Below are positions 61,850-64,000 of a stretch of DNA of 64,000 nucleotides, piece after piece. A model generated the notes under the pieces. It saw only the letters and a program-made list of their open reading frames with translations. It was not told the origin of the DNA and did not search any database. The stretch is from Clostridium gelidum (GTDB taxonomy: Bacteria; Bacillota; Clostridia; Clostridiales; Clostridiaceae), in NCBI RefSeq assembly GCF_019977655.1, contig NZ_AP024849.1, positions 4,931,001 through 4,995,000 on the forward strand, read 5' to 3'. Position numbers and translations under genes: made by a program. The number at the start of each line of letters is the position of its first letter. Within the stretch, counting starts at the first letter, position 1.

Positions 61850-63697
61850 CTATTTGTCTTCATCTACCTTAAAATCTGCATCTACAACATTATCATCATG
61901 TGGTGCACTTTGAGCATTACCAGCTGATGCATTTGGATCAAATCCTGCACCTTCTGCGCCTTCTGGTTGTTGATACATCTTTGTAGCTATTGGATAGAAT
62001 GCTTGGTTTACTGCTTCAATTGCAGCTTTAACAGCTTCTACATCATCGCTATCTTTAATCTTCTTAAGCTCTTCAATCTTAGCTTGAACTCCAGCTTTTT
62101 CTTCTTCTGTAGCTTTATCTCCAACTTCACTTAGTGTTTTTTCTATTTGATAGATTGTTTGATCTGCAGTGTTTGCAGTTTCAACTTTTTCTTTTCTCTT
62201 CTTATCTTCTTCTGCAAACTTCTCAGCTTCTTTTACAGCCTTATCAACTTCATCATCATTTAAGTTAGTTGAAGCTGTAATTGTGATATTAGCTTGCTTT
62301 CCAGTTCCTTTATCTAAAGCTGATACCTTAACAATACCATTAGCATCTATATCAAATGTTACTTCGATTTGAGGAATTCCTCTTGGTGCTGGAGCTATTC
62401 CTGAAAGTGTAAATTGTCCAAGTGACTTATTATCCATAGCCATTTGTCTTTCACCTTGAACTACATTGATTTCAACTGATGTTTGACTGTCTGCAGCAGT
62501 TGAGAATACTTGGCTCTTCTTTGTTGGAATAGTTGTATTTCTTTCGATTAATGGAGTAGCTATTCCACCTGCTGTTTCAATTCCAAGTGTTAATGGAGAA
62601 ACATCAAGTAATACTATATCCTTAACTTCTCCTGTTAGTACTCCTGCTTGAATAGCTGCACCAACTGCAACACATTCATCTGGATTAACTCCCTTAGATG
62701 GTTCTTTTCCTGTAAAGTTCTTAACTGCATCTACTACTGCTGGAATTCTTGTTGATCCACCAACTAAGATTATTTTTTCAATATCACTTAATGAAAGTTT
62801 AGCATCAGCTAATGCTTTTTTCATTGGTTCAATTGATCTTTGAACTAAGTCACTAGTAATTTCATTAAATTTCGCTCTAGTTAAAGTTAAATCTATATGT
62901 TTTGGACCTGTTGCATCTGCTGTAATAAATGGTAAGTTTATATTTGTTTGAGTTGATGATGATAATTCAATCTTAGCTTTTTCAGCAGCTTCTTTTAATC
63001 TTTGAAGTGCCATTTTATCTTGCATTAAGTCAATTCCATTATCTGATTTAAATGTGTCTGCAATGTAGTGCATGATCTTTTCATCAAAGTCATCTCCACC
63101 AAGCTTTGTATCTCCATTAGTTGATAATACTTCGAATACACCATCTCCAAGGTCTAGAATAGATACATCGAAAGTACCTCCACCTAAGTCATAAACTAAT
63201 ATTTTGTGATTATTATCTGTTTTATCTAAACCATAAGCTAATGCTGCTGCTGTTGGTTCATTTATTATTCTTAAAACTTCAAGACCTGCAATTTTTCCTG
63301 CATCCTTAGTTGCTTGTCTTTGGCTATCATTAAAGTAAGCTGGTACAGTTATTACTGCTTGAGTTACTGTTTCACCTAAATAACTTTCAGCGTCTGCTTT
63401 AATTTTTTGAAGTACCATAGCTGAAATTTCTTGTGGTGAATAGTTTTTTCCATCTATATCAACTTTGTATCCAGTTCCCATGTGTCTCTTTATTGAGATA
63501 ATTGTTTTGTCTGGATTTGTTATTGATTGTCTTTTTGCAACTTGACCAACTAATCTTTCGCCACCTGCTTGAAATGATACTACTGATGGAGTAGTTCTAG
63601 ATCCCTCTGCATTTGCAATAACTGTTGGTTCTCCACCTTCCATAACTGCTACACATGAATTTGTAGTTCCTAAGTCAATTCCTATAATTTTTCCCAT
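61850..63697 (-). CDS. dnaK: Chaperone protein DnaK (Hsp70)
   Basis: 615 aa, the Gram-positive length with the shorter nucleotide-binding lobe. It begins MGKIIGIDLGTTNSCVAVM. The ATPase motifs VYDLGGGTFDVSILDLG and ILVGGSTRIPAV are intact. The linker has VKDIVLLDVSPLTLGIET, the substrate-binding domain follows, and the lid ends in a VVDADFKVDEDK tail. AGGAGG precedes the ATG. It lies between grpE and dnaJ. Confidence 0.99.
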   Translation of the reverse strand: MGKIIGIDLGTTNSCVAVMEGGEPTVIANAEGSRTTPSVVSFQAGGERLVGQVAKRQSITNPDKTIISIKRHMGTGYKVDIDGKNYSPQEISAMVLQKIKADAESYLGETVTQAVITVPAYFNDSQRQATKDAGKIAGLEVLRIINEPTAAALAYGLDKTDNNHKILVYDLGGGTFDVSILDLGDGVFEVLSTNGDTKLGGDDFDEKIMHYIADTFKSDNGIDLMQDKMALQRLKEAAEKAKIELSSSTQTNINLPFITADATGPKHIDLTLTRAKFNEITSDLVQRSIEPMKKALADAKLSLSDIEKIILVGGSTRIPAVVDAVKNFTGKEPSKGVNPDECVAVGAAIQAGVLTGEVKDIVLLDVSPLTLGIETAGGIATPLIERNTTIPTKKSQVFSTAADSQTSVEINVVQGERQMAMDNKSLGQFTLSGIAPAPRGIPQIEVTFDIDANGIVKVSALDKGTGKQANITITASTNLNDDEVDKAVKEAEKFAEEDKKRKEKVETANTADQTIYQIEKTLSEVGDKATEEEKAGVQAKIEELKKIKDSDDVEAVKAAIEAVNQAFYPIATKMYQQPEGAEGAGFDPNASAGNAQSAPHDDNVVDADFKVDEDK

Positions 63698-63778
63698 AAT
63701 ATATTATTCCTCCTAAAACTTTATTAATTTATTTTAATTTAAATTTTTTATTTAATTTTTTTTACATTCTATAAATTT

Positions 63779-64000
63779 TTAATTAGCTACTTTAACCATT
63801 GTATGTCTTATTATTTTTTCATCCTTTTTGTATCCCTTTTGGAATACTTCTGCTATTACATTTTTATCTAAGCTTTCATCTTCTATATGCATTACTGCAT
63901 TGTGAACATTAGGATCAAATTCTCCAGAAGCATCTATTTCTTCAATTCCAAGCTTTGTAAATGAATCTTGACACCCTTTTATTGTCATCTCAATTCCTTT
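63779..64000 (-). CDS. grpE: Nucleotide exchange factor GrpE (N-terminus beyond window)
   Basis: The last 73 residues are present. They include the GrpE C-terminal beta domain: GIEEIDASGEFDPNVHNAVMHI and EVFQKGYKKDEKIIRHTMVKVAN in outline. The frame continues upstream past 64000 (KGIEMTIKG), so the gene is cut by the window and not truncated in nature. GrpE releases ADP from DnaK. It lies 81 nt upstream of dnaK. Confidence 0.95.
   Translation of the reverse strand, partial: KGIEMTIKGCQDSFTKLGIEEIDASGEFDPNVHNAVMHIEDESLDKNVIAEVFQKGYKKDEKIIRHTMVKVAN

Overview
The window looks like a chromosomal segment of a low-GC, anaerobic, spore-forming Firmicute, most likely a solventogenic or saccharolytic Clostridium. 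The evidence is AT-rich intergenic DNA, strong AGGAGG-type ribosome binding sites, sporulation genes (yqfC, yqfD, a CotS-family kinase), pyruvate phosphate dikinase with a CcpN-type regulator, and the gene order hrcA/grpE-dnaK-dnaJ ... rpsU-yqeY-yqfC-yqfD-pgpH-ybeY-dgkA-era-recO ... dgt-dnaG-rpoD-trmK-nif3, which is familiar from clostridia. Nearly every gene is on the minus strand. Only a peptidase C26 gene (26338-27066) and cotS (34732-35799) are on the plus strand.

Layout by coordinate. 1-12821: one co-oriented block, read from 12821 downwards. It encodes a secreted/anchored 797-aa protein, an ABC ATPase, an ABC-2 permease, a 517-aa coiled-coil/Gly-Ser membrane protein, a small membrane protein, a MoxR AAA+ ATPase, a DUF58 protein, a VanZ-like protein, a BatA-like VWA protein and a tandem-VWA protein cut by the window edge. 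A TTGATA-N17-TATAAT promoter with a 10-bp dyad directly downstream lies ahead of it. 13215-14084: a one-chain nucleotidyltransferase-HEPN protein bracketed by 46-bp direct repeats. 14355-17581: topoisomerase III and a 2-hydroxyacid dehydrogenase. 17715-25182: a glycogen/maltodextrin set (LacI regulator, MalQ, GlgP), a CdaR/PucR-type regulator and an orphan sugar ABC ATPase. 25350-28045: transglutaminase-like protein, peptidase C26, RNase P RNA and a small membrane protein. 28625-34472: the nif3-trmK-rpoD-dnaG-dgt replication/transcription core. 34732-37193: cotS, then a PadR regulator with its HAAS-domain membrane partner. 37566-41769: a beta-glucoside operon (bglG antiterminator, PTS EIIBCA, GH1) with a promoter, RAT and terminator that can be read directly. 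42280-58214: ppdK, ccpN, DUF4342 protein, recO, era, dgkA-PAP2, ybeY, pgpH, yqfD, yqfC, yqeY, rpsU, HIT, mtaB, rsmE, prmA. 58384-64000: trmB, an L-lactate-dehydrogenase-like gene, dnaJ, dnaK and a partial grpE.

The most unusual material is between the genes. Two unrelated families of long, hairpin-forming elements recur. The first is about 310 bp (copies at 6656, 28309 and 49263, derivatives at 35799 and 37256), with terminal inverted repeats, a fixed-length apical stem-loop and compensating changes in the arms. The second is exactly 160 bp (28069 and 59064). It has TIRs, a conserved internal loop and covarying stems, and each full copy sits 20-23 nt upstream of a start codon. Isolated 16-nt TIR remnants occur at 8553 and 53866. 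The other items I rank highest are the MNT-HEPN single-chain protein between direct repeats and the MoxR/DUF58/VWA/ABC envelope block with its own operator. No tRNA, rRNA, CRISPR array, prophage or transposase gene was seen.
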